Assembly: GCA_947475445.1 (NCBI GenBank)
Contig: CANJLC010000008.1
Coordinates: 1-64,000 of the forward strand
Direction: 5' to 3'
DNA: 64,000 bases
From: Alphaproteobacteria bacterium
GTDB lineage: Bacteria; Pseudomonadota; Alphaproteobacteria; Micropepsales; Micropepsaceae
The notes below the pieces were generated by a model. That model saw only the letters and a list, made by a program, of their open reading frames with translations. It ran no database searches and was not told where the DNA came from. Shown piece after piece: positions 1 to 9,062 of the stretch (position 1 is the first letter of the stretch; each line of letters begins with the position of its first letter). A program made the position numbers and the translations under genes.

Positions 1-64
1 AAAGCACAATCTCCGCCTCCCGCAGCTTGCCAATAACTTCCTCAGGCTGATGCCTGCGTCCCAT
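1..64 (-). CDS. IS3-family transposase OrfA, N-terminal fragment
   Basis: The minus strand from 64 encodes an open N-terminus reading MGRRHQPEEVIGKLREAEIV, cut by the window edge after about 21 residues. The pattern 'PEEVIGKLREAE' is the familiar beginning of the helix-turn-helix OrfA of IS3-family transposases, which binds the IS ends. An orfB with the DDE integrase domain would be expected further left through a -1 frameshift, but it is not visible here. A GGAGGGAGA run about ten bases upstream of the ATG gives a strong ribosome-binding site. Confidence 0.75.
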   Translation of the reverse strand, partial: MGRRHQPEEVIGKLREAEIVL

Positions 65-127
65 TTCAAATCTCCCTCCAAGGTTCCAATATGATAGTCC
101 CTGGACCACTTGGAAGGGGGCAGATCA
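1..127 (-). mobile_element. Left end of an IS3-family insertion sequence (cut by window edge)
   Basis: Read on the minus strand, the element starts at about 127 with TGATCTGCCCCCTTCC, a terminal-repeat style seen in IS3-family elements. About 60 bases further in lies the start of a transposase orfA at 64. The element continues beyond the left edge, so its other end, orfB and target duplication cannot be checked. The junction at about 127/128 falls inside a gene whose remnant continues to 600. Confidence 0.75.
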
Positions 128-600
128 GCCTTTCGCTGGCCTCGCTGCTGAAGCAGTCGCTGCAATTGCGCCAGCCGGTATGCCTGTCTTCCATCGCCGC
201 CACCGCCGACAATGGCATGGTCGAGCTGGAGACAATCCTCACCCCGGTCAGTTTCAATGGCGGTGAGCCCAAGCGCTTCTTCGGCCTGGTGCAGATGCTT
301 TCGGATCCCACGCCGCTGCTGGGCCGCGCCATCGCCTATGAAAGGCTGATCGCCTCGCAGCTCATCCAGGAAGATGAGCCCATGCCCCATTACGACCAGA
401 ACCTCCCGCCGCCTCCGCCGCCCCCGCCGCCCAGCATGCTCAGGGCGCATCCCAAGGCGCCGTATCTGCGCCTGGTGATCAACCAGGATCACCCCAACCT
501 TTCGGCGTTTGGCTCCGGCGATCTCTTGCAGAAAATGTTTGATGCGTTCAGCCGCCTGCGGGGTGCGGCAAACAGCCAGGAAATCAGCAGGTTTTCCTGA
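128..600 (+). pseudogene. PAS-domain (PAS_5-like) protein, 5' end lost to IS insertion
   Basis: The frame is open from 37 and contains an ATG at 91, but roughly the first 12 codons after that ATG lie inside the IS end. Native sequence starts near 128. What remains (about 157 residues) resembles the C-terminal half of the alphaproteobacterial PAS_5 family: '...LLKQSLQLRQPVCLSSIAA' followed by 'RFFGLVQMLSDP'. A run of about nine prolines near residues 106-114 precedes a tail of unknown role. The N-terminal half of the PAS fold is absent. The ATG at 91 may allow a chimeric product, but function is doubtful. The PAS_5 assignment is from memory of the family pattern. Confidence 0.6.
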
Positions 601-606
601 CGCCGG

Positions 607-990
607 TTACGGCCGCGGCGTGCGCGGATCGATGGTCTGCGAACGCTGCTCGTGCAGCGGCTGGGGCTCGCGCACGGAGGGATTGTCTACCGGATCCTTG
701 TGCAGGATGTTGCGGTCCAGCGCGATCTCATTCTGCTTCTGCTGCAGATAGGGCACTTCGTAGCGCTCGATGGCGCTGCGCCATTTGTTGAATTCCAGTT
801 CGTCAGCGGCCAAACGCTTGTCGCAGCGCTCCGGCGCCAAATGCTGCTGTTCCTGGCACCACAGGTCGAAATTCATGGTTTTGACGGCGTAATTGGCGCC
901 CTGCGCCAGCGCCCAGGTTGAACAAAAGGCAGGCAAAAGCGCCACAAGGCCTGCAAACCTGATTGTGCGCAAAACATCCATCCTTGCCAT
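607..990 (-). CDS. Small secreted protein of unknown function
   Basis: About 127 residues. I chose the ATG at 990 because it places a clear signal peptide at the N-terminus (hydrophobic LRTIRFAGLVALLPAFCSTW, cleavage near ALA-QG); an ATG at 981 is equally possible. The frame is open further upstream to 1116, but that stretch crosses the terminator at 1042-1084 and is unlikely to be coding. The mature part is charged and carries two cysteines about ten residues apart (LWCQEQ, ERCDKR). No domain is recognised. It lies tail-to-tail with the PAS remnant. A periplasmic location is inferred from the signal only. Confidence 0.6.
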   Translation of the reverse strand: MARMDVLRTIRFAGLVALLPAFCSTWALAQGANYAVKTMNFDLWCQEQQHLAPERCDKRLAADELEFNKWRSAIERYEVPYLQQKQNEIALDRNILHKDPVDNPSVREPQPLHEQRSQTIDPRTPRP

Positions 991-1041
991 GACGTCCAGC
1001 CTAGAAGGTTCGTTGCCGGGAAGGAAGGCCGCGTTATGGGC

Positions 1042-1084
1042 AAAAGCAAAACACCCGCCCCTTGCGGGAGCGGGTGTCTTTTGC
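1042..1084. terminator. Bidirectional rho-independent terminator
   Basis: The arms ACACCCGC (1051-1058) and GCGGGTGT (1070-1077) form a GC-rich stem, with A-rich bases on the left and CTTTT on the right. It lies just downstream of the minus-strand OmpA-family gene and upstream of the small secreted gene, and probably ends transcription of the former. Confidence 0.8.
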
Positions 1085-1099
1085 GTCATGGCGTGAAGA

Positions 1100-2041
1100 T
1101 TACGGCGCCAGGCCAATCACCGCGCGGCGGTTCTTGGCTTCCTTGGTGTCGTCAGGCGTCTGGACGGCAAGATCGTTCTCGCCGACGCCCGAAGCCTGGA
1201 TGGCGGCGCGGCGCGCCCCCATGTCCACCAGCGCCTCGACCACCACATTGGCGCGGTGCACGGAGAGCGCCTGGTTATAGGCGTTTGAGCCTGAGGTATC
1301 GGTGTGGCCCACGACGCTGATATGCGCCTGGCCGCCGCTGCGCGCCGTGTTGATCACATTGGTCAAGACGGTCAGGTCCTCGGCGGTCAGGGTCCAGGAG
1401 TCGAAGTCGAAATAGACCGTGAAATCGCTGGCCGGAGCCGGGGCCGCGACGGGCGCGGGCGGCGGCGGCGGAGCAACCGGAACGGGCGGCGGCGCCGGGC
1501 GGGCGGCATTTTCCAGCGCCAGCAGCGAACCATCGAGCGCGGTTTTGCAGGCCTGGGCGGCGCCCGTCATGCTGGCGACGGTGCCATCCAGCACCCAGCA
1601 GTCATAATCGGCCTGGGCGCGGGCGGCCTGTTCGGGGAAACGGTCCCTGCCGGCGGCAACCGCGCGCACCAGCCGGTCATGCATGGTCTGGGCGGTCGGA
1701 TCGGCGGGGGCCGCTTCGGGGGCGGGTTCCTGGCCTGTGCGGGCCAGTTCGGCCTTGGCGGTAAAGGCCTGGACCAGCAGGTCATTGGGACCGGCGGAAC
1801 TGCCAAAAATGTCCATCACGCCAAAGGGATTGGAGAAAAACCCGTCCTCTTCGGCTTCCGGCGCCGGCGCGGCGGCCGTCTGGGTGGCCAGGTCGGTGTA
1901 GTTGCGGAACAGCGCCTGGGAGAAAGGCGAGCCGGCCGGAACCTCCTCATCGCTGGCGCAACCGGCCAGGACAAGGGCTAAAAAGCCAGCCGCAACAAAG
2001 GCTAGCGGGCGCGCAGCAGAGTAGCGGGCAGTCAGGGACAT
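1100..2041 (-). CDS. OmpA-family outer-membrane lipoprotein
   Basis: About 313 residues. A lipoprotein signal with lipobox LAGC near residue 30 is followed by a low-complexity region, a proline/alanine-rich linker ('APPPPPAPVAAPAPA') and a C-terminal OmpA/MotB domain (VYFDFDSWTLT..., GHTDTSGSNAYN, KNRRAVI). The family anchors the outer membrane to peptidoglycan through this domain. I chose the ATG at 2041, which has GGAG 11 bases upstream; a GTG at 2053 is an alternative. A strong terminator follows the gene. The first 180 residues are not recognised, so any second role is unknown. Confidence 0.9.
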   Translation of the reverse strand: MSLTARYSAARPLAFVAAGFLALVLAGCASDEEVPAGSPFSQALFRNYTDLATQTAAAPAPEAEEDGFFSNPFGVMDIFGSSAGPNDLLVQAFTAKAELARTGQEPAPEAAPADPTAQTMHDRLVRAVAAGRDRFPEQAARAQADYDCWVLDGTVASMTGAAQACKTALDGSLLALENAARPAPPPVPVAPPPPPAPVAAPAPASDFTVYFDFDSWTLTAEDLTVLTNVINTARSGGQAHISVVGHTDTSGSNAYNQALSVHRANVVVEALVDMGARRAAIQASGVGENDLAVQTPDDTKEAKNRRAVIGLAP

Positions 2042-2242
2042 GGCCAAAATCACTCCAGGAAGGGCTAAGCGGTTCGGGCCCCAGCCCTGCCGCCACTGAA
2101 ATTGAGAGTTCCATATAGCCTGCCCCTGCCGCTCCGTTAAGCCCGGGATGGCGGAAAAGGTGAATATCGGGGACGGGCGGTAACCTTGTGTTGACCCTCA
2201 TCGGGCTAAAAAGGCGCGAGAATCCTAAGTGAAAGCCCAGCC

Positions 2243-2887
2243 ATGGCGCTGTCCATCAAGGACGCCGAGCCGATCGTTGCCAAGGCGAAAGCCGAGCGCC
2301 GGCGCTTTCGGCGCGTGCGTGTCGACCTGTCGGGGCGCCTTTTTACCCCCGGCGACGGCAAGGAAGCGCGCTGCACCATCCTGAATTTGTCGCCCGGCGG
2401 CGCCGCCATCGATTGTGACATCATTCCCGACCACGGCACCCCGGTGGTGCTTTACGTCGACGGCTTTGGCCGCTTTGAAGGCACGGTGGCGCGCCGCGAC
2501 GGTCATGGCTTTGGCGTGTCTTTCGTCTGCACCGCCGCCAAGCGCGAACGCACCGCCGAACAGCTCACGCTGTTCCTCAACAAGGCGCTGGTGGACGAGA
2601 CCGTGCTGCGCCGCCATGAGCGCACCCACCAGAAGGGTTTTGCCAAATTCACCCGCGCCGACGGCCAGATCGTCAATTGCGAAGTGATGGATATTTCCGT
2701 CGGCGGCGTCTCGCTCAAGAGCGAAGTGCGCCCGCCGCTGGGCGAATTCGTGCTGATCGCCGGCATGGCGGGCCGCGTGGCGCGCCACCATGAACATGGC
2801 ATCGGCATCGAATTTGTCGGCCAGGACAAGCATGCGCCGGCAACGCATGCCGAACCGGCGCACAAGCTCAACCTGGTTCGCTCGTAA
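2243..2887 (+). CDS. Tandem PilZ-domain protein (c-di-GMP receptor candidate)
   Basis: 214 residues. Two PilZ-like modules are visible: an arginine-rich start (RRRFRRVRV, residues 20-28) with NLSPGG near 48, then a second with RRHER near 125 and DISVGG near 150. RxxxR and (D/N)xSxxG are the known c-di-GMP contacts of PilZ domains. The first module fits well; the second lacks a perfect RxxxR. No membrane segment or signal is present, so the protein is probably cytoplasmic. It ends one base before the convergent glutamate dehydrogenase gene. The EAL protein at 14.3 kb could affect the same second messenger, but a link is speculative. Confidence 0.85.
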   Translation: MALSIKDAEPIVAKAKAERRRFRRVRVDLSGRLFTPGDGKEARCTILNLSPGGAAIDCDIIPDHGTPVVLYVDGFGRFEGTVARRDGHGFGVSFVCTAAKRERTAEQLTLFLNKALVDETVLRRHERTHQKGFAKFTRADGQIVNCEVMDISVGGVSLKSEVRPPLGEFVLIAGMAGRVARHHEHGIGIEFVGQDKHAPATHAEPAHKLNLVRS

Positions 2888-2888
2888 A

Positions 2889-5800
2889 CTAGACTTCTGA
2901 AAGCTTGTGAATCTGGCTGTTCGCCAGGGTCAGCTTGGCGATGGACAGCTCGCCCGAGGTTTCCAGCGCCGCCAGGAAGCTTCTCGTCCGCTCCAGCACC
3001 GCTTCATGCTTCTCCGCCCATTGCACCAGCGCCCGCGCGGCATCGCTGGGACGTGCATCCTTGGCAAGGCCGCCAAGCAGGCTTTGCGCCAACGCGCGCT
3101 GGGCGGCGAAAAGGTCATCCACGATGCGGCGGATCGCCATGCGGTCCCAGTGTTCGGCCGCGGCGATGCGCGAGGCCAGCAGCCGCAGGCGATCAAGTCC
3201 CAGCAATCCGCCCGCCCCGAAATACAGCTTGGCCACGGTGCCGAGGGCATGGCCGCTGCTCTGGGTCAGTTGGGCGATTTCCGGCGCCACCGCCAGGCGG
3301 CGCAGCAGCGCCCAGTCGCGCGCCAGCTCTGCCGGCAAATGCTTGCTCAATGATTCAATGCGCGCCTTGTCTTCTTCGTAAGGCTCGATGCTGGGGCGCA
3401 GCGCTTCCACGCCCGCGCGGTACAGCGCCACTGTCTGCGCCAGATCACCATCGGCGGGGACATTGCCCAGGAACCAGGGCGTTACCCGCCGCAGCTGCTC
3501 GGCGATCCCGGCATAGAGCTGAAGCTGCAGCCCCGCATCCATCGTGCCGTCCAGGGCGTCTATGCGCTGTTTCAGGGCCTCCAGCCCGAACGCGCCCTCG
3601 GCGATGACAAAGGCGCGCGCCACTTCGGCGCCGCTGCAGCCGGAAATTTCCTTCATCCGCGCGGCAAACACCGGCCCGGCCAGGTTGACGATGCGGTTGG
3701 CCAGGCTGGTGGAAATGATTTCGCGCTTCAGGCGATGCTGCGGCAGTTCGGCGGCGAACTGGCTGGCGGCGGCCTTGGGGAAATAGGCGGCCAGCATGGG
3801 CGCCAGCGCCGGATCATCGGGCAGGGCACTGGCCAGGATTTCTTCATCCAGGTCCAGCTTCGCATAGGCCAGCAGCACCGCCAGCTCGGGCCGCGTCAGG
3901 CCCTTGTGATCATGCGCCAGGGTGGCGATCTCGGCATCGGCTGGCAAAAATTCGATGGCGCGGTCCAGGCGTCCACGGCTTTCCAGGTCGCGAATGAAGC
4001 GCGCATCGGCATCCAGTTCGCGCGGCGCGCCGCTTTCCGCCACCGACAGCGCCAATGTCTGGTCGTAATTGTCGGCCAGCACCAGATGCGCCACCTCATC
4101 GGTCATCGCCGCCAGCAGCGTGTCGCGCTTGGCCGCGTCGATCTCGCCCCGGCGATAGGGACCGGAGAGCAGGATTTTCAAATTCACTTCGTGGTCGGAG
4201 GTGTCCACACCGGCGGAATTGTCCACCGCGTCGGTGTCGATATGTCCCCCGCTGCGCGCATATTCGATGCGGCCCAATTGCGTTACGCCCAGATTGGCGC
4301 CTTCGCCCACCACCAGCGCCTTGACCTCCTTGCCGTTCACCCGCAGCGCGTCATTGGCGCGGTCGCCGGCATCCATCTGGCTCTGGCTGGAAGCCTTGAT
4401 ATAGGTGCCGATGCCGCCGAACCACAGCAGGTCGGTTTTGGCTTTCAGCAGCGCGTTGATCAGCGCTGCCGGCGACAGGCTCTTGGCGTCGCTGCCGATC
4501 AGGGCCTGGACTTCGGGGGTGAGGGGGATTTCCTTCAGGGTGCGGGCAAAGACGCCGCCGCCCGCCCCGATCAGCGACTTGTTGTAATCGTCCCAGCTCG
4601 AGCGGGGCAGGGCAAACAGCCGCTCGCGCTCCTTGAAACTGGCGGCCGCATCCGCATTCGGATCGAGGAAAATGTGGCGGTGATCGAATGCCGCCACCAG
4701 CCTGATATGCTGCGACAACAGCATGCCGTTGCCAAACACGTCGCCCGACATGTCGCCCACGCCGATGACGGTGAAATCTTCTTTCTGGATGTCACGGCCA
4801 AGTTCGCGGAAATGGCGCTTGACCGCTTCCCAGGCGCCGCGCGCCGTGATGCCCATCTTCTTGTGGTCATAGCCATGGCTGCCGCCGCTGGCGAAGGCGT
4901 CGCCCAGCCAGAAATCGCGTCCCTCCGCGATGCCATTGGCGATATCGGAGAATGTCGCGGTGCCCTTGTCGGCCGCCACCACCAGATAGGGATCATCGCC
5001 GTCATGGCGCCGCACATTGGGCGGCGGCACGATGCTCCCGTCCGGTTTCAGATTGTCGGTGATATCCAGCAGGGCGTTGATCAGCATCTTGTAGGCGGCA
5101 ATCCCCGCCGCCATCACCTCCTCGCGGGTGCCGCCCACCGGCATCAGCTTGGGAAAGAAGCCGCCCTTGGCGCCCACCGGCACGATTACGGCGTTCTTGA
5201 CCTGCTGCGCCTTCACCAGGCCCAATATTTCGGTGCGGAAATCCTCGCGCCGGTCGCTCCAGCGTATGCCGCCGCGCGCCACCTTGCCGAAGCGCAAATG
5301 CACGCCCTCCATGGCCGGCGCATAAACGAATATTTCGCGCCACGGCCTGGGCGCGGGCAATTCCTCAAGTTTCTGCGAGTCCAGCTTGAAAGCCAGCGCC
5401 GGATGGCCTTCCTGCCAGAAATTGGTGCGCAGGATATTCTCGATCACGTTGCGGAAGCGCCGCAGGATGCGGTCGTCGTCCAGGCTGGGAACGTCGCGCA
5501 GCGCCGCCTCGAAGCGCGCCGTCACAGTCTTCGCCGCCTCGTCATCGCCGTCGGCGGGATGATTGCGCGCGACAAACAGCTCCACCAGCATCCCCGCAAT
5601 GGCGGAGTTGCGGTTCAGCGCCTGCTCCATATAGTCCTGGCTGAAGGGGATGGCGGCCTGGCGCAGGAATTTCGCCACCGCTCGCAGGATTGTGACGTTG
5701 CGCCAGTTCAGTCCCGCTCCCATCACCAGGCGGTTGAAATTGTCGCTTTCCACCTGGCCGCGGATCACGGCGTGGAATACGTCTTCCAGGGGTGCGCGGA

Positions 5801-7625
5801 TTTCGTCTAGCCGGACGGGCTGGCCATCGGCCCGCTCCATCAGGAAGTCCAAAATCACCGCTTCGCTGCTCCAGCCATCGTCGCGCTTGAAGCTGAGCGG
5901 ATAGTGATCTTCCGCGATGACCTTCAGGCCCAGATTCTCGAACACCGGCAGGGTGGCGCTGAGCGGCAGGATGTCGCCCAGCAAATGCAGCTTCAGGCGC
6001 AGCACCGGGGCGGCGTCGCCTGATCTGCGCCAGGCGCTGGCCGAAACCTTCACCGGATCGGGACTGGCCGCCAGCATCTCCAATATTTCCAGGTCGCGCG
6101 CCGCGTCATGGGCGGGAAACTGGCCCTGGTAGCCGGGCGAAAATTTCGCCTGCCGCGCCGCGGCGATGCGCGCGCCTTCGCCGCGGCCGTGGCGGGCACA
6201 CATCGCGTCCAGGTAGGCATCGTCCCAGGTCTTGAGCGAGTCCGCGATCTCCTGCTGCAGCGCCGCCATGTCCAGCTTGGGCCGCGGCCCCGGATTGCGC
6301 CCGATGATATAGTGAATGCGCACCAGCGGCGTTTCATCAATCGCCACGTCGGATGCCGAAGTGCGCCCGTTCAGGGCACGCGCCAGGATATCGTGAATGC
6401 GCCCGCGCGCCTCTGCCGTCATATTGTCACGCGGCGCAAACACCAGCGCGGAAACAAAGCGGTCGAAGCGGTCGAAACGCAGGAAGAGCCGCACCTTGGG
6501 CCTGCCGCCCAGCCGCATGATGCCCATGGCGATGGTGAAAAGTTCATCATCCGAAATCTGGAACAATTCGTCGCGCGGAAAGGTGTCCAGGATATGGGCC
6601 AGCGCCTTGCCGTCATGGCTGGCCGGCGCCAATCCGGCGCGCGCCGTCACTGCCGCAATCTTGCGGCGCAGCAGCGGAATCTGGCGGGGATTGCGGCTAT
6701 AGGCGCCGGACGTGAACAGGCCGACAAAGCGATGCTCGCCGGTGAGGCCCTTGTCGTCGAAAATCTTGACGCCGATATAATCCATGTGCACGCGCCGGTG
6801 CACCAGGCTCATGCTGCTGGATTTGGTGACGATCAGCGGTTCGGGCTGCGCCAGATAGTCCAGCACCTCGCGCGACAATGCGGCGGGGTCCGACGCTTTG
6901 CGCAGCACGCGCGCATCGGCATCCGACAAGATGCCCAGTCCGGTTTCATCCAGCGGCGCCAGGCTTGTGCCTTCACCGTCCTGCGCCAGCCGGTAGTCGC
7001 GCGCGCCCAGGAAGGTGAAGTGGTTGTCGCCAAGCCAGTCGAGAAAGGCGAGGTCTTCGCTGACATCGATGCCTTTTGGGGGGTGGGCGGCCAGTTCGTC
7101 GCGCGCTTTCTTCAGCCGCGCCTGCATGGGCTGCCAGTCGCGCACCGCAAGCTGGCCTTGCGCGAAGGTGCGCTGCATGCCGTCAACCAGCTTGTCCTTG
7201 TCGGCCACCACGTCCAGCATCAGGACAATCACGCTGACCCGCGCGCCGCCATGCGTGACGATGGGATGAAAGGCGGCGCGGATGCGCGCGCCATGCGCGG
7301 CGGCGGCGCGCAGCGCGGAATCAAACAGGAAGGGCCGGTCGTAATTGATCGCGATCAGCATGTCTTCCGGTTCGCTGGCGTCGGGGCCCGGCAGGATGCG
7401 CACATCGATCTGGCTGGATTTGTGGCGGTCCAGTTCGCCTTTTGCGGCGGCGGCGATCTTCGCCAGCGCGGCGGCATCCCACATCATTATGTCGTCGGCA
7501 TCCGCGCCGTCGAACAACGCGCCCAGGAATGGGGCCAGCGTGGCGCCGTCCGGCGCCGCGGCCGCGATGCGCCGCGCCTCGTCAAGGCGTTGGGCGGCCA
7601 GATCCTGGGTGTTGCTGCCGGTCAT
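2889..7625 (-). CDS. gdhZ: NAD-specific glutamate dehydrogenase, large (about 180 kDa) type
   Basis: 1578 residues, the usual size of the large NAD-GDH class that oxidises glutamate to 2-oxoglutarate and ammonium. The catalytic core holds GGIRWSDRREDFRTEILGL and then VPVGAKGGF near residue 815, with the catalytic lysine. VGDMSGDVFGNGM near 950 belongs to the cofactor-binding half. The N-terminal 600 residues form the ACT/PAS-like regulatory part of this class. The start at 7625 follows the family N-terminus, although the ribosome-binding site is weak. The symbol follows Caulobacter usage. The gene is monocistronic in appearance. Very long open frames opposite it reflect base composition. Confidence 0.95.
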   Translation of the reverse strand: MTGSNTQDLAAQRLDEARRIAAAAPDGATLAPFLGALFDGADADDIMMWDAAALAKIAAAAKGELDRHKSSQIDVRILPGPDASEPEDMLIAINYDRPFLFDSALRAAAAHGARIRAAFHPIVTHGGARVSVIVLMLDVVADKDKLVDGMQRTFAQGQLAVRDWQPMQARLKKARDELAAHPPKGIDVSEDLAFLDWLGDNHFTFLGARDYRLAQDGEGTSLAPLDETGLGILSDADARVLRKASDPAALSREVLDYLAQPEPLIVTKSSSMSLVHRRVHMDYIGVKIFDDKGLTGEHRFVGLFTSGAYSRNPRQIPLLRRKIAAVTARAGLAPASHDGKALAHILDTFPRDELFQISDDELFTIAMGIMRLGGRPKVRLFLRFDRFDRFVSALVFAPRDNMTAEARGRIHDILARALNGRTSASDVAIDETPLVRIHYIIGRNPGPRPKLDMAALQQEIADSLKTWDDAYLDAMCARHGRGEGARIAAARQAKFSPGYQGQFPAHDAARDLEILEMLAASPDPVKVSASAWRRSGDAAPVLRLKLHLLGDILPLSATLPVFENLGLKVIAEDHYPLSFKRDDGWSSEAVILDFLMERADGQPVRLDEIRAPLEDVFHAVIRGQVESDNFNRLVMGAGLNWRNVTILRAVAKFLRQAAIPFSQDYMEQALNRNSAIAGMLVELFVARNHPADGDDEAAKTVTARFEAALRDVPSLDDDRILRRFRNVIENILRTNFWQEGHPALAFKLDSQKLEELPAPRPWREIFVYAPAMEGVHLRFGKVARGGIRWSDRREDFRTEILGLVKAQQVKNAVIVPVGAKGGFFPKLMPVGGTREEVMAAGIAAYKMLINALLDITDNLKPDGSIVPPPNVRRHDGDDPYLVVAADKGTATFSDIANGIAEGRDFWLGDAFASGGSHGYDHKKMGITARGAWEAVKRHFRELGRDIQKEDFTVIGVGDMSGDVFGNGMLLSQHIRLVAAFDHRHIFLDPNADAAASFKERERLFALPRSSWDDYNKSLIGAGGGVFARTLKEIPLTPEVQALIGSDAKSLSPAALINALLKAKTDLLWFGGIGTYIKASSQSQMDAGDRANDALRVNGKEVKALVVGEGANLGVTQLGRIEYARSGGHIDTDAVDNSAGVDTSDHEVNLKILLSGPYRRGEIDAAKRDTLLAAMTDEVAHLVLADNYDQTLALSVAESGAPRELDADARFIRDLESRGRLDRAIEFLPADAEIATLAHDHKGLTRPELAVLLAYAKLDLDEEILASALPDDPALAPMLAAYFPKAAASQFAAELPQHRLKREIISTSLANRIVNLAGPVFAARMKEISGCSGAEVARAFVIAEGAFGLEALKQRIDALDGTMDAGLQLQLYAGIAEQLRRVTPWFLGNVPADGDLAQTVALYRAGVEALRPSIEPYEEDKARIESLSKHLPAELARDWALLRRLAVAPEIAQLTQSSGHALGTVAKLYFGAGGLLGLDRLRLLASRIAAAEHWDRMAIRRIVDDLFAAQRALAQSLLGGLAKDARPSDAARALVQWAEKHEAVLERTRSFLAALETSGELSIAKLTLANSQIHKLSEV

Positions 7626-7699
7626 GGACTCGGGAAACGTTTGGCCGCCGGGAAAGGAGCCGGTTCTTGTTCTACTTAAAGATTAGCGTATTGACAGCG

Positions 7700-8380
7700 T
7701 CAGCGTAATGACAGGCCGGCAGGCAAGCCTTCGTGCGTCCGGCCCGGCATCATCAGGCCCGCCGCGATGCTGCCCTGCACAACCAGCAGCAGGGTCAGCG
7801 CCACGGCATAATTGCCCCAGGGCTGCAGGATGATGGCGCTCGCGGTAAGCAGTGTCAGCGGCGCAACAAAAGCCAGGCAGGCGGTGCGGTCCCGCATCAG
7901 CAGGACCAGCACGATGGTGGGCAGCACGGCAAAGCCCAGGCCGATAATGGGGACCGGATTGTCGCCCAGCAGCAGGAAGGCGCCCGCCCCCCAGGCAAAG
8001 CCGCAATAAAAGAGAATGGCCCGCAAATCCTTGGCGGCCTCGCGCAATGGCGCCCGGTCGAAACCCTGCGCCACCGACCGTATATAAGAGCGCAGCATCG
8101 CGCCCTCGCCGGCCAGCACCAGAGCGCCCCAGGCGAATTCCTGTTTCAGGCTTGCGCCGCCCACGAAAATCACCGCCAGCGCGCCCATCAACATCAGGGC
8201 TGCGCCGGTGCGCACGGCGGAATGGAGGAAGCGGGCAAGGCCGGCCGCCTCGGAGGTCTCGGCGTGTATCTGCGGAAGCCGGGCCAGCGCCTGCAGGGCC
8301 GTGGGGCTGATGCCGGCCGGCAACGCCTCGCGCGCGCCGGCGGCGGGACGATACGGTTCATTGCTGTCTGTCAGCGCCAT
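7700..8380 (-). CDS. Multi-spanning inner-membrane protein, unknown function
   Basis: 226 residues. A soluble N-terminus of about 55 residues is followed by roughly six hydrophobic segments (for example ALMLMGALAVIFVGG, IIGLGFAVLPTIVLVLLM, CLAFVAPLTLLTASAII). No catalytic or transport motif is recognised. The layout (cytosolic leader, then paired helices) recalls the membrane portion of some GGDEF proteins, but no cyclase domain follows before the stop. It starts about 115 bases from the divergent exonuclease gene, so the two share an intergenic promoter region. Confidence 0.65.
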   Translation of the reverse strand: MALTDSNEPYRPAAGAREALPAGISPTALQALARLPQIHAETSEAAGLARFLHSAVRTGAALMLMGALAVIFVGGASLKQEFAWGALVLAGEGAMLRSYIRSVAQGFDRAPLREAAKDLRAILFYCGFAWGAGAFLLLGDNPVPIIGLGFAVLPTIVLVLLMRDRTACLAFVAPLTLLTASAIILQPWGNYAVALTLLLVVQGSIAAGLMMPGRTHEGLPAGLSLR

Positions 8381-8495
8381 GGTGGGACCTGCTTCAAAGC
8401 GGGGTCAGGCTCGGCGTAATGTCATTAACAAGTGCTTAATGTTGCATCCGTAGAGTGATTCGCGTGCCCATGACAGTTATGCGACCCCAGGATCG

Positions 8496-9062
8496 ATGAA
8501 GTCCTCGCCCACCATCACCGTGTTCGATCTCGAATTCACGGCCTGGGAATGCTCGATGGCCAGCCATTGGCTGCGTCCGGGCGAATACAAGGAAGTGGTG
8601 CAGATCGGCGCGGTCAAGCTGGACGCCACCACCTTTGAGGCACTGAGCGAATTCGATATTCTGGTCCGGCCCCGCATCAACGCCGTCCTGTCGCCCTATT
8701 TCGAAAATCTCACCGGCATCACCAATGATGCCGTGGCGGCCCGCGGCGTGGATTTCGAACACGCCTATGAGCGCTTTCTCGAATTCGCGGGCGACGGCCC
8801 GATCTGCGCCTTCGGCCATGACGAATGGGTGCTGGAGGAAAATATCCGCCTCTACGGCCTGAAGGGCCTGCGCCGGCTGCCGGTGTTCCAGGATTTGCGC
8901 GCCTGGTTCGCCGAACACCAGGTGGACCCGCGCGGGCTGCATTCCTGTGACATTGGTCCCAGCCTGGGTGCGCCTTTTGTCGGCCGCGCCCACAACGCCC
9001 TTGATGACGCCCGCTCGGTCGCCGCCGGCATGGAAATCATCGCGGCCCGCAGCGCCGCGTGA
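8496..9062 (+). CDS. DEDDh-type 3'-5' exonuclease
   Basis: 188 residues. The exonuclease fold is marked by FDLEFTAWE (D11, E13), an acidic GHDEW near 107-111 and the C-terminal HNALDDAR (H166, D170/D171). These are the metal-binding acids and histidine of the DEDDh superfamily, which hydrolyses RNA or DNA from the 3' end. The closest type I recall is the KapD/Eri-like group. The substrate cannot be told from sequence. The stop overlaps the start of the cupin gene by four bases, so the two are co-translated. Confidence 0.85.
   Translation: MKSSPTITVFDLEFTAWECSMASHWLRPGEYKEVVQIGAVKLDATTFEALSEFDILVRPRINAVLSPYFENLTGITNDAVAARGVDFEHAYERFLEFAGDGPICAFGHDEWVLEENIRLYGLKGLRRLPVFQDLRAWFAEHQVDPRGLHSCDIGPSLGAPFVGRAHNALDDARSVAAGMEIIAARSAA

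Noticed and set aside
3735..7679. Long open frames (up to 691 and 523 codons) on the plus strand opposite the glutamate dehydrogenase gene
   Set aside because: They lie antisense to a clearly recognised gene, have His/Arg/Gln-rich low-complexity composition and no family motif. High third-position GC removes stop codons on the opposite strand.
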